Part shown: positions 1 to 9,900 of the stretch, one piece after another | How the letters are laid out: the number at the start of each line of letters is the position of its first letter | Position numbering within the stretch: position 1 is the first letter of the stretch | Assembly (NCBI RefSeq): GCF_003308995.1 | Contig: NZ_QFFJ01000002.1 | Coordinates: 2,666,001 to 2,730,000 of the forward strand | Origin: Chitinophaga flava | GTDB taxonomy: Bacteria > Bacteroidota > Bacteroidia > Chitinophagales > Chitinophagaceae | Direction of reading: 5' to 3' | DNA length: 64,000 nucleotides | The notes under the pieces: generated by a model | What the model was told of the DNA's origin: nothing | What the model saw: only the letters and a program-made list of their open reading frames with translations | Database searches by the model: none | Position numbers and translations under genes: made by a program

Positions 1-897
1 ACTACCCTGCAGGGTGTATCTATAGGGTACCCCATCGCCAACTGCAGCATTTACATCGTGAACGAGGCTATGGCACTGCAACCTGTAGGCATTGCCGGCG
101 AATTGCTGATTGGAGGCGTGCAGGTGGCCTATAAATACCTCAATAAGCCGGAGCTGAGCAGTGAGAAATTTATTGAAAGTCCGTTCAAAAAAGGGGAACG
201 CTTATATAAGACCGGCGACCTCGCCAAATGGAACAATGATGGCAGCATCGCTTATCTGGGCAGGAGAGACGGACAGGTGAAGATACGCGGCCATAGGATA
301 GAGCTGGGTGCTATTACCGCGCAGCTGTTGCTGAAGCCGGATATAAAGGAAGCCGTTGTCAGCGTGCATAGGAAGGCAGACCTCGAACATGAGCTGGTGG
401 CTTACGTAGTGTCTGATGAGCCACAGGATACGTCCACATTACGCAAATACCTGGCCGGTAAGGTACCTGATTACGAGATCCCTGCATACTTCGTTCAGCT
501 GGAAGCCCTGCCACTATCGGCCAATGGGAAGATAGATGAAAAAGCATTGCCAGGCCCCGGCTCCAATACCCTGACCGTCAACACGGCCTATGTGGCTCCG
601 CGCAATGAGAAAGAGCAATTGCTCATTGAAATTTTCGCCCGGGAGCTGGGCAGGGAACCGTCTGAGATAGGCATTAATGACAACTTCTTTGACCTCGGCG
701 CCAATTCCATAAAACTGATCAGGATACTGAATGAGATCAGGAATGAATTTAAAGTGGATATAAAGCCCATCATGCTTTTCCAGTACACCAACATACAAGA
801 CCTGGTGAACGCATTTGCAGCAGCGCCTGATGAGGAGCCGGAAGAAGAGAACCTTCAGATCTCAGCAGAGATGGACGATATGATCGAATCATTTTAA
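1..897 (+). CDS. NRPS, C-terminal part (A-T), cut by left edge
   Basis: The reading frame is open from base 1, so this is the 3' end of a larger nonribosomal peptide synthetase gene. The visible part starts just after the A5 region of an adenylation domain and contains GELLIGG (A6), YKTGDLAKW (A7), GRRDGQVKIRGHRIELG (A8) and NGKIDEKAL (A10 with its catalytic lysine). A carrier domain follows, with DNFFDLGANSIK; the serine at 706-708 is the phosphopantetheine site. The substrate pocket (A4-A5) lies outside the window, so the amino acid cannot be predicted. There is no condensation, epimerisation or thioesterase domain after the carrier, so the chain must pass to the next protein, the KS-AT-ACP that starts 9 bases downstream. 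The short acidic tail may be a docking segment (inference). Confidence 0.95.
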   Translation, partial: TTLQGVSIGYPIANCSIYIVNEAMALQPVGIAGELLIGGVQVAYKYLNKPELSSEKFIESPFKKGERLYKTGDLAKWNNDGSIAYLGRRDGQVKIRGHRIELGAITAQLLLKPDIKEAVVSVHRKADLEHELVAYVVSDEPQDTSTLRKYLAGKVPDYEIPAYFVQLEALPLSANGKIDEKALPGPGSNTLTVNTAYVAPRNEKEQLLIEIFARELGREPSEIGINDNFFDLGANSIKLIRILNEIRNEFKVDIKPIMLFQYTNIQDLVNAFAAAPDEEPEEENLQISAEMDDMIESF

Positions 898-906
898 TTT
901 TTTTTC

Positions 907-3900
907 ATGAACACAGAAATAAAACAGGCAGCGAGGAAAAAAGATATTGCCATCATCGGGCTGGCAGGCAGGTTCCCGCAATCTGAACATATACAGGCTT
1001 TCTGGAAGAACCTGACAGAAGGGAAGGAGCTGGTACGGTTTTTCACACCGGAAGAGCTGTTACAGAAAGGCATTGATAAAAGCGTGATTGATGATAAAAG
1101 CTTTATTCCCTGCAGTGCTTCGCTCGACAATGCCGAAAGCTTTGATTATTCATTCTTTGGATATACCCTTGAAGAAGCGTCCCTGATGGACCCCCAGATA
1201 AGGGTTATGCATGAGCAGGTATGGGCCGCGCTGGATGATGCCGGCTATACGAAACATATCGATCGCGAAACCATCGGGTTGTTCCTGGCCGCATCCGATA
1301 ATCTCAACTGGCGGGCTTACGCCATGATGAACCCCAGTGAAAAAGTAACTCCGTTCATTGCAGCAAGGATGGCCAACAGGGATTTCATCAGCACGATGAT
1401 TGCCTATAAGCTGGGACTGAAAGGCCCGGCCTATCATATCGACACAGCCTGTTCCGGTGCACTGAGTGCCGTGCATCTGGCTTGCAGAAGCCTGTTGCTG
1501 AAAGAATGTTCTTTGTCTGTAGCAGGAGGTGTCAGTATCTATACGCAGGACACCGGAGGATATTTTTATAAAGAAGGGATGATCGCCTCCAAAGACGGGC
1601 ATTGCCGGGCTTTTGACGAACAGGCCTCCGGAACCATCTGGGGCGAGGGCGCGGCCGCAGTAGTGCTGAAACGCTACGACGACGCTGTGCGCGATGGTGA
1701 TCATATCTATGCCGTAATCCGCTCTTCCGCTACCAACAATGACGGGAAAAGAAAAGTAGGCTATACGGCCCCCAGTGTAGAGGGGCAGGCAGAATGTATC
1801 CGGCTCGCGCACAGGATCGCGGATGTGACGCCCGCATCCATCGGCTATGTGGAAGCACATGGCACCGGCACCCGTCTGGGAGATCCGATTGAAATTGAAG
1901 CGCTGAACAAGGCCTTTAATTTTGATACCACTTACAGCTGCGCGATCGGCTCGGTGAAAACGAACATGGGGCATCTCGACGCAGCGGCAGGAGTAACAGG
2001 GCTCATCAAAGCAAGCCTCTCGCTCAAACACAGGACGCTCGTGCCTTCGCTGCATTTTACCAAACCCAACCCGGAGATTAGTTTCCAGGCAGGCCCCTTT
2101 TATGTGAACACCCAGTTTAAAAAATGGGAGCCGCTGAATGGTACGCCATTGCGGGCAGGGGTCAGCAGCTTCGGCATCGGCGGTACCAATGTGCATGTAG
2201 TGCTGGAAGAAGCGCCAGTCCTGGTTTCTGGCGGAGATACAAAGCCGTTCTATCCGCTGTTATATTCCGGAAAAACAAAGACATCTCTCAAAAACTATAA
2301 ACAAAAACTGCGGGAATTTTTACCGCTGCAACAGGAAGGCCTGCCAGACCTGAGTTACACCAGCGCCGTAAAAAGAATGCATCACAAATACCGTGATGCA
2401 GTGATCGCAACAGATGTTGAAGACATCCTCAGCAAACTGTCCCGGGATGATTCCTCCCGCCAGTCAGACAAAACGCTGTATCCCGCTAAGGATGTGGTGT
2501 TCATGTTCCCTGGTCAGGGCTCGCAGTATTTCGGGATGGCACAGGAACTGTATCGACATCAACCAGTCTTCAGCTCCTGGATGGATAAAGGGCTGCAGAC
2601 GCTTCAGGAGTTGTCCGGCATCAGCTTCCGGGAGATCATCGGCTATGCCCCCGGTGATAATGCGGATCAGCAGCAGATCAACAACACGCTTTATACGCAA
2701 CCGTTGCTGTTCCTCGTGGAATATGCTATGGCGCAGACCCTGATCCATATGGGCGTGAAGCCTGCCAGTATGATAGGTCACAGCCTGGGCGAATATGTGG
2801 CGGCATGCCTCAGCGGTGTGTTCTCCTTTGAAGACGGTCTGAAGATCATCTGGGAAAGGGCAAGGTTGATGAACAGCCTCCCTGGCGGATCTATGCTGGC
2901 GGTAAATGCCGGCCGGGAGGAAGTCAGTCCGCTGCTGACAAATAATATATCCGTTGCCGTTATTAATACCAAAGATACCTGTGTGGTGGCCGGTAACACA
3001 GAAGAGATAGATGCACTGGCCATGCAGCTAACCGCGCAGGGAATCGTCTGCACCCGGCTCAGGACTTCCCATGCATTTCACTCCCGCATGATGGACGGCA
3101 TCCTGCCTGCATTTGAACAGCTGTTGTCCGGCATAAGTCTCTCGGCACCACAGATACCTTTCATCTCCAACCGGAGCGGCAAAGCCATCACTGCTGAAGA
3201 AGCGGTGTCGCCTGCATACTGGGTGACGCACCTGCGCGAAGCTGTATTGTTTTCAGCAGGTCTGCAATCGTTGCTGCATGAGGCCAAAGATAGTACCATA
3301 TTCGTAGAGGTGGGCCCTGGTAAAACGCTCACCGGTTTTTTAAAACAGCAGGAAAATTATGATGCAGGCTGCCGTGTTTTTTCAACCGTAAGGCCAGCGA
3401 GAGAACATGCCCATGACTATGGATATTTCCTGAATACGCTGGCCGATCTGTGGAAGAATGGTCTGTCTGTGGATTGGGAACAACTGTATGTATCGGAGAA
3501 CCGGAAAAAAGTGCCGGTGCTTACCTATGCTTTCGACCGCACGGCGCTGCCGCTGAAAGTGAAACCATTTGAACAGCTCAAACAGTTGAAGAATGGAACG
3601 CCGTCATTGCCGGTAGTCCAAAACCCTATACAGCAGCCGGCCGGGAGCGAGTATGACGAACAGCCAGAACGGCCCGAACTAAGCGTCAGCTACCAGCCGC
3701 CGGAAAATGAAGTGCAGCGTAAGCTTTGCGAAATATGGCAATCATTCCTGGGATTTGGACAGATCGGTATCTACGATAACTTTTTTGAGCTGGGAGGCGA
3801 TTCATTAAGGGCCATGTCCCTGTTGAGCAGGATACAGAAAGAATTCAACGTGGTGGTGAACCTCCAGGATTTTTATACCAACGCCAATATAAAAGACATC

Positions 3901-3978
3901 AGCACAGAGATAGACATAGCCCTGAAGCTGAGCAGCATTAAAAAAGAAAGCGCGAACCGCAATAAAATTAAAATATAA
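907..3978 (+). CDS. Type I polyketide synthase module KS-AT-ACP
   Basis: This is a single 1023-residue polyketide extension module. The ketosynthase (about residues 12-435) has an intact triad: Cys182 in DTACSGALS, the histidine of HGTGTRLGDP and the histidine of KTNMGHLDAA. The acyltransferase (about 535-830) has FPGQGSQ, Ser626 in GHSLGEY and HAFH at 722-725, the motif usually linked to malonyl-CoA. The carrier domain ends the protein with LGGDSLRA, Ser966. No ketoreductase, dehydratase or enoylreductase is present, so one malonate unit should be added and left as a beta-ketone unless another enzyme acts on it. It sits between an NRPS end and a two-module NRPS, so its KS should accept an aminoacyl or peptidyl chain. 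The next gene starts 3 bases after the stop, showing tight translational linkage. Confidence 0.95.
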   Translation: MNTEIKQAARKKDIAIIGLAGRFPQSEHIQAFWKNLTEGKELVRFFTPEELLQKGIDKSVIDDKSFIPCSASLDNAESFDYSFFGYTLEEASLMDPQIRVMHEQVWAALDDAGYTKHIDRETIGLFLAASDNLNWRAYAMMNPSEKVTPFIAARMANRDFISTMIAYKLGLKGPAYHIDTACSGALSAVHLACRSLLLKECSLSVAGGVSIYTQDTGGYFYKEGMIASKDGHCRAFDEQASGTIWGEGAAAVVLKRYDDAVRDGDHIYAVIRSSATNNDGKRKVGYTAPSVEGQAECIRLAHRIADVTPASIGYVEAHGTGTRLGDPIEIEALNKAFNFDTTYSCAIGSVKTNMGHLDAAAGVTGLIKASLSLKHRTLVPSLHFTKPNPEISFQAGPFYVNTQFKKWEPLNGTPLRAGVSSFGIGGTNVHVVLEEAPVLVSGGDTKPFYPLLYSGKTKTSLKNYKQKLREFLPLQQEGLPDLSYTSAVKRMHHKYRDAVIATDVEDILSKLSRDDSSRQSDKTLYPAKDVVFMFPGQGSQYFGMAQELYRHQPVFSSWMDKGLQTLQELSGISFREIIGYAPGDNADQQQINNTLYTQPLLFLVEYAMAQTLIHMGVKPASMIGHSLGEYVAACLSGVFSFEDGLKIIWERARLMNSLPGGSMLAVNAGREEVSPLLTNNISVAVINTKDTCVVAGNTEEIDALAMQLTAQGIVCTRLRTSHAFHSRMMDGILPAFEQLLSGISLSAPQIPFISNRSGKAITAEEAVSPAYWVTHLREAVLFSAGLQSLLHEAKDSTIFVEVGPGKTLTGFLKQQENYDAGCRVFSTVRPAREHAHDYGYFLNTLADLWKNGLSVDWEQLYVSENRKKVPVLTYAFDRTALPLKVKPFEQLKQLKNGTPSLPVVQNPIQQPAGSEYDEQPERPELSVSYQPPENEVQRKLCEIWQSFLGFGQIGIYDNFFELGGDSLRAMSLLSRIQKEFNVVVNLQDFYTNANIKDISTEIDIALKLSSIKKESANRNKIKI

Positions 3979-3981
3979 GAT

Positions 3982-6900
3982 ATGGATATCCTTCAATTAT
4001 TAGCCGAACTGGAAGCGAACGGTATTTATGTCTCATTGGATGGAGATGATATACAGCTGAGCTTTGAGCAGGACGAAATTCCTTCAGCCATAATAGACCT
4101 GATAAGAACGCATAAGCCGCTGATCATTTCTTACCTGAAGAAATATGATACACCGGCCGGGTATACACCGGTTCCTATGGTGGACATAGCAGCGGATTAT
4201 CCCGTATCTCCATCCCAGCGCAGGTTGTGGATACTAAGCCAGTTTGATAAAGGCACGCTGGCCTACAATATCCCGTTCTCTGTTAAGCTGAATGGCAGCT
4301 ACCATATCGAAAGCCTGAAGCGGGCCATCACTGCGGTTATCGGGCGCCATGAAATATTACGTACGGTATTCCGGGAGAATGAACAGGGGGATGTGCGGCA
4401 GTGGATATTAAGCGAAGAAGAGGTTAGCCTGCAGATAGATTACCAGGACTATCGTGCGCATTCCTCACCTCAGTTGCAGGCCGACGCTTACATGGTTGCA
4501 GACAATGCAAAGACGTTCGATCTGGAGAACGGCCCGCTCATGAGGGTGGCGTTGTTGCAGCTAACTGATACCGATTATGTTTTCTATTATAACCTGCATC
4601 ATATCATCACCGACGGCTGGTCTATGGACGTGCTGGCCCGCGATGTGATCGCCTTTTATGAAGCATACCGGCAGAACATTGCGCCGGTGCTCACGCCATT
4701 AGGAATACAGTACAAAGATTATACAGCCTGGCAACAGCAACAGCTGGAATCCGCTACCGGAAAGGCCGCAGCGGTATGGTGGCTCGATGCACTCAAAGGA
4801 GAGCTGCCCGTATTCGAACTGCCGGGCAATAAAAAACGTCCTGCAATAAAAACATATAATGGGCATCGGCTGCAAGCCTGGCTGCCCGCCAGCCTTACAC
4901 AGGAGCTGAAAACCTTCAGCCGCCAGCAGGGTGGAAGTTTGTTCATGTCGCTGCTGGCTGTCTGGAAAGTGCTTTTTTATCGTTACTCCGGTCAGCAGGA
5001 TATCATCATCGGTTCGCCGACAGCCGGCCGCCAACACCCCGACCTGGAGAACCAGATAGGTTTTTATGTGAATACGCTTTCGCTGCGTGATCAGCTAAAT
5101 CCTATGGATACATTCAACGCCTGTTATCAGCGCATCCGTGAAAAAACGCTACAGGCCTTTAATCACCAGGCATTCCCATTTGATTTTCTGGTGGACGGAC
5201 TGTCGTTGAAAAGAGATACTTCCAGGAGCGCCGTGTTTGACGTGATGATCGCATTGCAGAATACCACCAGTAGGGAAACACCTGCTACAGTTATCGTGAC
5301 AGATACGGATACCATCTCCTCCTTAGGCCCGTGCTACGCCAAGTTTGATATGGAGATCAATTTCGTGGAACAGGGCGACTGTCTGTCGCTGATCGTAGAC
5401 TTCAATACAGATGTGTACGAACAGCAGCTGATAGAACAGCTGATGCGCCATTACAAACAGCTGGCGCAAAGCCTGATGGACCATGCAGACCAGCTTATCA
5501 GGGATGCTGTTTTCCTGACAGCATCAGAAAAGCATCATCTGCTGGAGGAACTGAATAACACAACAGTGAGCCTGCCCTCAGGTACGCTGCTAGACCTGCT
5601 GGAAGCACAGCGCCAACAAACGCCTGACCGCCCAGCGGTGGTGTATGAAAATACGGTACTTAGCTACCGCCAGTACCATGAACTTGGTAACCAGCTGGCA
5701 GGCTATCTGAAAGGCCAGTACAGCATAACACCTGGCGACCTGGTAGGCATCGGCCTTGAACGCAGCGAGTGGCTGCCAGTGGTGATCCTCGGCATCCTGA
5801 AAGCAGGCGGCGCTTATATTCCCATAGATATAAATTATCCGCAGGAGCGTATCGATTATATTCTGCGTGACGGGGCCTGCAAAGTGTTCATCAATGCGGC
5901 CGAACTGGAACAGTTCCTGACCGTGCGTCATCACTACAGCACCTCTAACGTAGCTGCCGGCATTACACCGGAGCATACGGCCTACTGCATCTATACCTCC
6001 GGGTCCACGGGCACACCGAAGGGCGTGCTGAACAGCCACGCCGGTATCTGCAACCGGCTGCTGTGGATGAAAGACTACCTGGGCGTAACGCCTGGTGACG
6101 TCTTTCTGCAGAAGACACCCTACACTTTCGATGTATCGGTGTGGGAGCTGCTGCTGCCGTTTATCTCCGGCAGCGCGCTGGTGATGGCAGCCCCCGAAAA
6201 ACATAAAGACCCTGCTTATCTCCAGGATGTTATCAGCAATCATGGTATAACGGTTACGCACTTCGTACCCTCGATGCTGGGCGCGTTCCTGCCGGATGTA
6301 TCTACTGATAAATGTGCATCACTGCGCCATATTGTGTGCAGTGGCGAAGAGCTGCCTGTATCGATGGTGACCGGCGTGCGCAGCAGGTTGGGGCATGTAC
6401 ACCTTCATAACCTTTACGGCCCTACGGAGGCGGCGATAGACGTTACGGCTATCGATCTGACAGATACGGACGTAGCGCAATACGGCGTAAGCATAGGCGT
6501 GCCGGTATGGAACACGAAGATCTATATCGTGAACGAATCGCTGCAGCTGCAGCCCGCGGGCGTGGCAGGAGAGCTGTTGATCTCCGGTGTGCAGGTGGCG
6601 CAGGGCTATCTTCACCTGGAGGAGCTGACAGCTTCCCGTTTTATCGCTGATCCCTTCACGCCTGGCAATCGCGTGTACCGCACCGGTGATGTGGCCCGCT
6701 GGCTGCCAGACGGCACTATCCAATACCTCGGCCGTATAGACGACCAGGTGAAGATCCGTGGCAACCGCATAGAGTTGGGAGAAGTGGAGAAAGTGCTATC
6801 ATCTTTCGCCGGCATAGAACAGGGTATCGTTGCAGTGAAAACGTTGCACAACGAAAAGGTGCTGGTGGCCTATTACACCTCATCTTCCACCATCGACAAA

Positions 6901-9900
6901 ACCATCCTGAAACAATACCTGCAACAGAAATTACCGGAGTACATGGTGCCGGGTTATTATGTAGCAGTGGAGCATATTCCGCTGACAGTAAGCGGTAAGG
7001 CCGACCGCAAGGCGCTTCCGGGCATCAGCGGTGAAGACATCATCCATCGTGAGTACGTAGCTCCCGGCAATGACACCGAACACACGCTGGTAGCCATATG
7101 GGAAGAGGTGCTGGGAGTAGAAAAGGTAGGGATGACGGATGACTTCTTTGAACTGGGAGGCCATAGCCTGAAAGCAACGCGCCTGTTGAGCCGCTATGCT
7201 AAAGATTTCAAAGTCAGGCTGAAACTGCAGGATATCTTCAGCCGCACTACTGTAGCTGACCATGCGGAGCTGATACAACATGCCGGAACAGACAACTTTA
7301 CCGCTATCCCTAAAGCCGCGCTGGCAGAGAGTTATCCTATATCCAGTGCACAGCGCATGATATGGGCGCTGAGCCAGGTGAAAGATGGCTTTGTATCCTA
7401 CAACATTCCTTCCGCCATCGAGATGGACCATAGCTTTGATGTGTCCTGCTTTGAAAGGGCCGTGAAAGCACTGACAGACAGGCACGAGATACTACGCACT
7501 GTTTTCAGGGAAGATGGAAGCGGGGAGATCAGGCAATGGGTATTACCGGCTGATGCGTTCAACTTCAGGACCGGATACGCTGATATCCGGGAAGAAGCTG
7601 ACCAGGACGGGCTTATAAAAGAATACATCTATCACAATGACCTGTTCAGGCCATTCGACCTGCAAGAGGGACCGCTCTTCAGGATAAAAATTTTCCGTAC
7701 CGACAGGGGATATTTTGTGTACTACCTGATCCATCACATCATCACTGACGGTATATCCAACCAGGTGGCGAGGAAAGACCTGTGGGCCTTTTACCAGGCC
7801 TATATCGCGCAACGCGAACCTGTGCTGCCGGAACTGAACGTACAGTATAAAGACTTTGCCGTATGGCAGCAGGAGCAGCTGGCGAGGCAGGAATACACGC
7901 ATCAGCGGGATTACTGGGTGAAGCAGCTGAGTGGCGAGATTCCTCTGTTGGACCTGCCCGCGCAGAAAAAACGCCCGGGTGTGAAAACATTCAATGGCCG
8001 CTACCTGAACACTTATTTATCATCAGGTCTTACTGCAAAGCTGTATGCTTTCAGTCAGCAGCATGGTGGAAGTCTGTTCATGACCCTGCTGTCTGTTTGG
8101 AATGTGCTGTTGTCGCGCTATACCGGCCAGCAGGATATTGTCATAGGTGCGCCCATTGCAGGAAGGAACCATCCTGATCTGGAAAATCAGGTGGGTTGTT
8201 ATATCAATACGCTGACACTTCGTAACCAGGTAAGTCCGGATGAAAGTTTTTCCGCTTTCTATAAACGGGTGAAACATACCACCCTCGAGGCTTACAATAA
8301 TCAGATGTACCCGTTCGACCTGCTGGTGAAAGACCTGGGCGTAAAACGGGATGTAAGCAGGAGCAATGTACTGTTTGATATTATGATGGTATTGCAGAAC
8401 TATGAATCTACCATCGAGATGGCAGATATAGATGATGAAAGCACCGCGATCATTGAAAACCTGGGCCGGCGTCTGACCAAGTTCGATATCGAGATCGGCT
8501 TCTATGAAAGAAAGGAGCATATCATGTTCAGGCTCAAATATAATACAGATGTATACGATCAGCCGCTGATAGAACAACTGATGCGGCATTACAAACAGCT
8601 GGCACAAAGCCTGGTGGACTATGCAGATCAATCCATAAAAACGATCGATTACCTGACAGCACCAGAAAAGCATCACCTGCTGGAAGAACTGAATAACACA
8701 ACAGTGAGCCTGCCCTCAGGTACGCTGCTGGACCTGCTGGAAACACAGCACCAGCAAACGCCCGACCGCCCTGCGGTAGTATATGAAAATACGGTACTTA
8801 GCTACCGCCAGTACCATGAACTTGGCAACCAGCTGGCAGGCTATCTGAAAGGGCAGTACAGTATAGCACCTGGCGACCTGGTAGGCATCGGCCTTGAGCG
8901 CAGCGAATGGCTGCCGGTGGTGATCCTCGGCATCCTGAAAGCCGGTGGCGCTTATATTCCCATAGATACCAATTATCCGCAGGAGCGTATCGATTATATC
9001 CTGCGCGACGGGGCCTGCAAAGTGTTCATCAATGCGGCCGAACTGGAACAGTTCCTGACCGTGCGTAATCACTACAGCACCTCCAACGTCGCTGCCGGCA
9101 TTACACCGGAGCATACGGCCTACTGCATCTATACCTCCGGGTCCACGGGCACACCGAAGGGCGTGCTGAACAACCACGCCGGTATCTGCAACCGGCTGCT
9201 GTGGATGAAAGACTACCTGGGCGTAACGCCTGGTGACGTCTTCCTGCAGAAGACACCCTACACTTTCGATGTATCAGTATGGGAGCTGCTGCTGCCGTTC
9301 ATTTCCGGCAGCGCGCTGGTGATGGCGGCTCCCGAAAAACATAAAGATCCCGCTTATCTCCAGGATGTTATCAGCAGTCATGGTATAACGGTTACGCACT
9401 TTGTACCCTCAATGCTGGGCGTGTTCCTGCTGGATGTATCTGCTGATAAATGTGCATCGCTGCGCCATATCGTGTGCAGTGGCGAAGAGCTGCCTGTATC
9501 GATGGTGACAGGCGTGCGCAGCAGGTTGGGGCATGTACGCCTTCATAACCTTTACGGCCCTACGGAGGCAGCGATAGACGTTACAGCTATCGATCTGACA
9601 GATACGGACGTAGAACAATATGGTGTAAGCATAGGTGCGCCGGTATGGAATACGAAGATCTATATCGTGAATGAATCACCGCAGCTGCAGCCCGCCGGCG
9701 TGGCAGGAGAGTTGCTGATCTCCGGTGTGCAGGTGGCGCAGGGCTATCTTCACCTGGAAGAGCTGACAGCTTCCCGTTTTATCGCTGATCCCTTCACGCC
9801 CGGCAATCGCGTATACCGCACCGGTGATGTGGCCCGCTGGCTGCCAGACGGCACTATCCAATACCTTGGCCGTATGGACGACCAGGTGAAGATCCGTGGC

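Noticed and set aside
1150..2196. A 348-codon minus-strand open frame antisense to the KS domain
   Set aside because: It is the mirror of a conserved ketosynthase, has a His/Cys/Arg-rich composition unlike real proteins, and no family motif.
5590..6261. A 223-codon minus-strand open frame, repeated in part at 8716-9177
   Set aside because: Both are antisense shadows of the duplicated A-domain block; the repetition reflects the repeat, not a gene.
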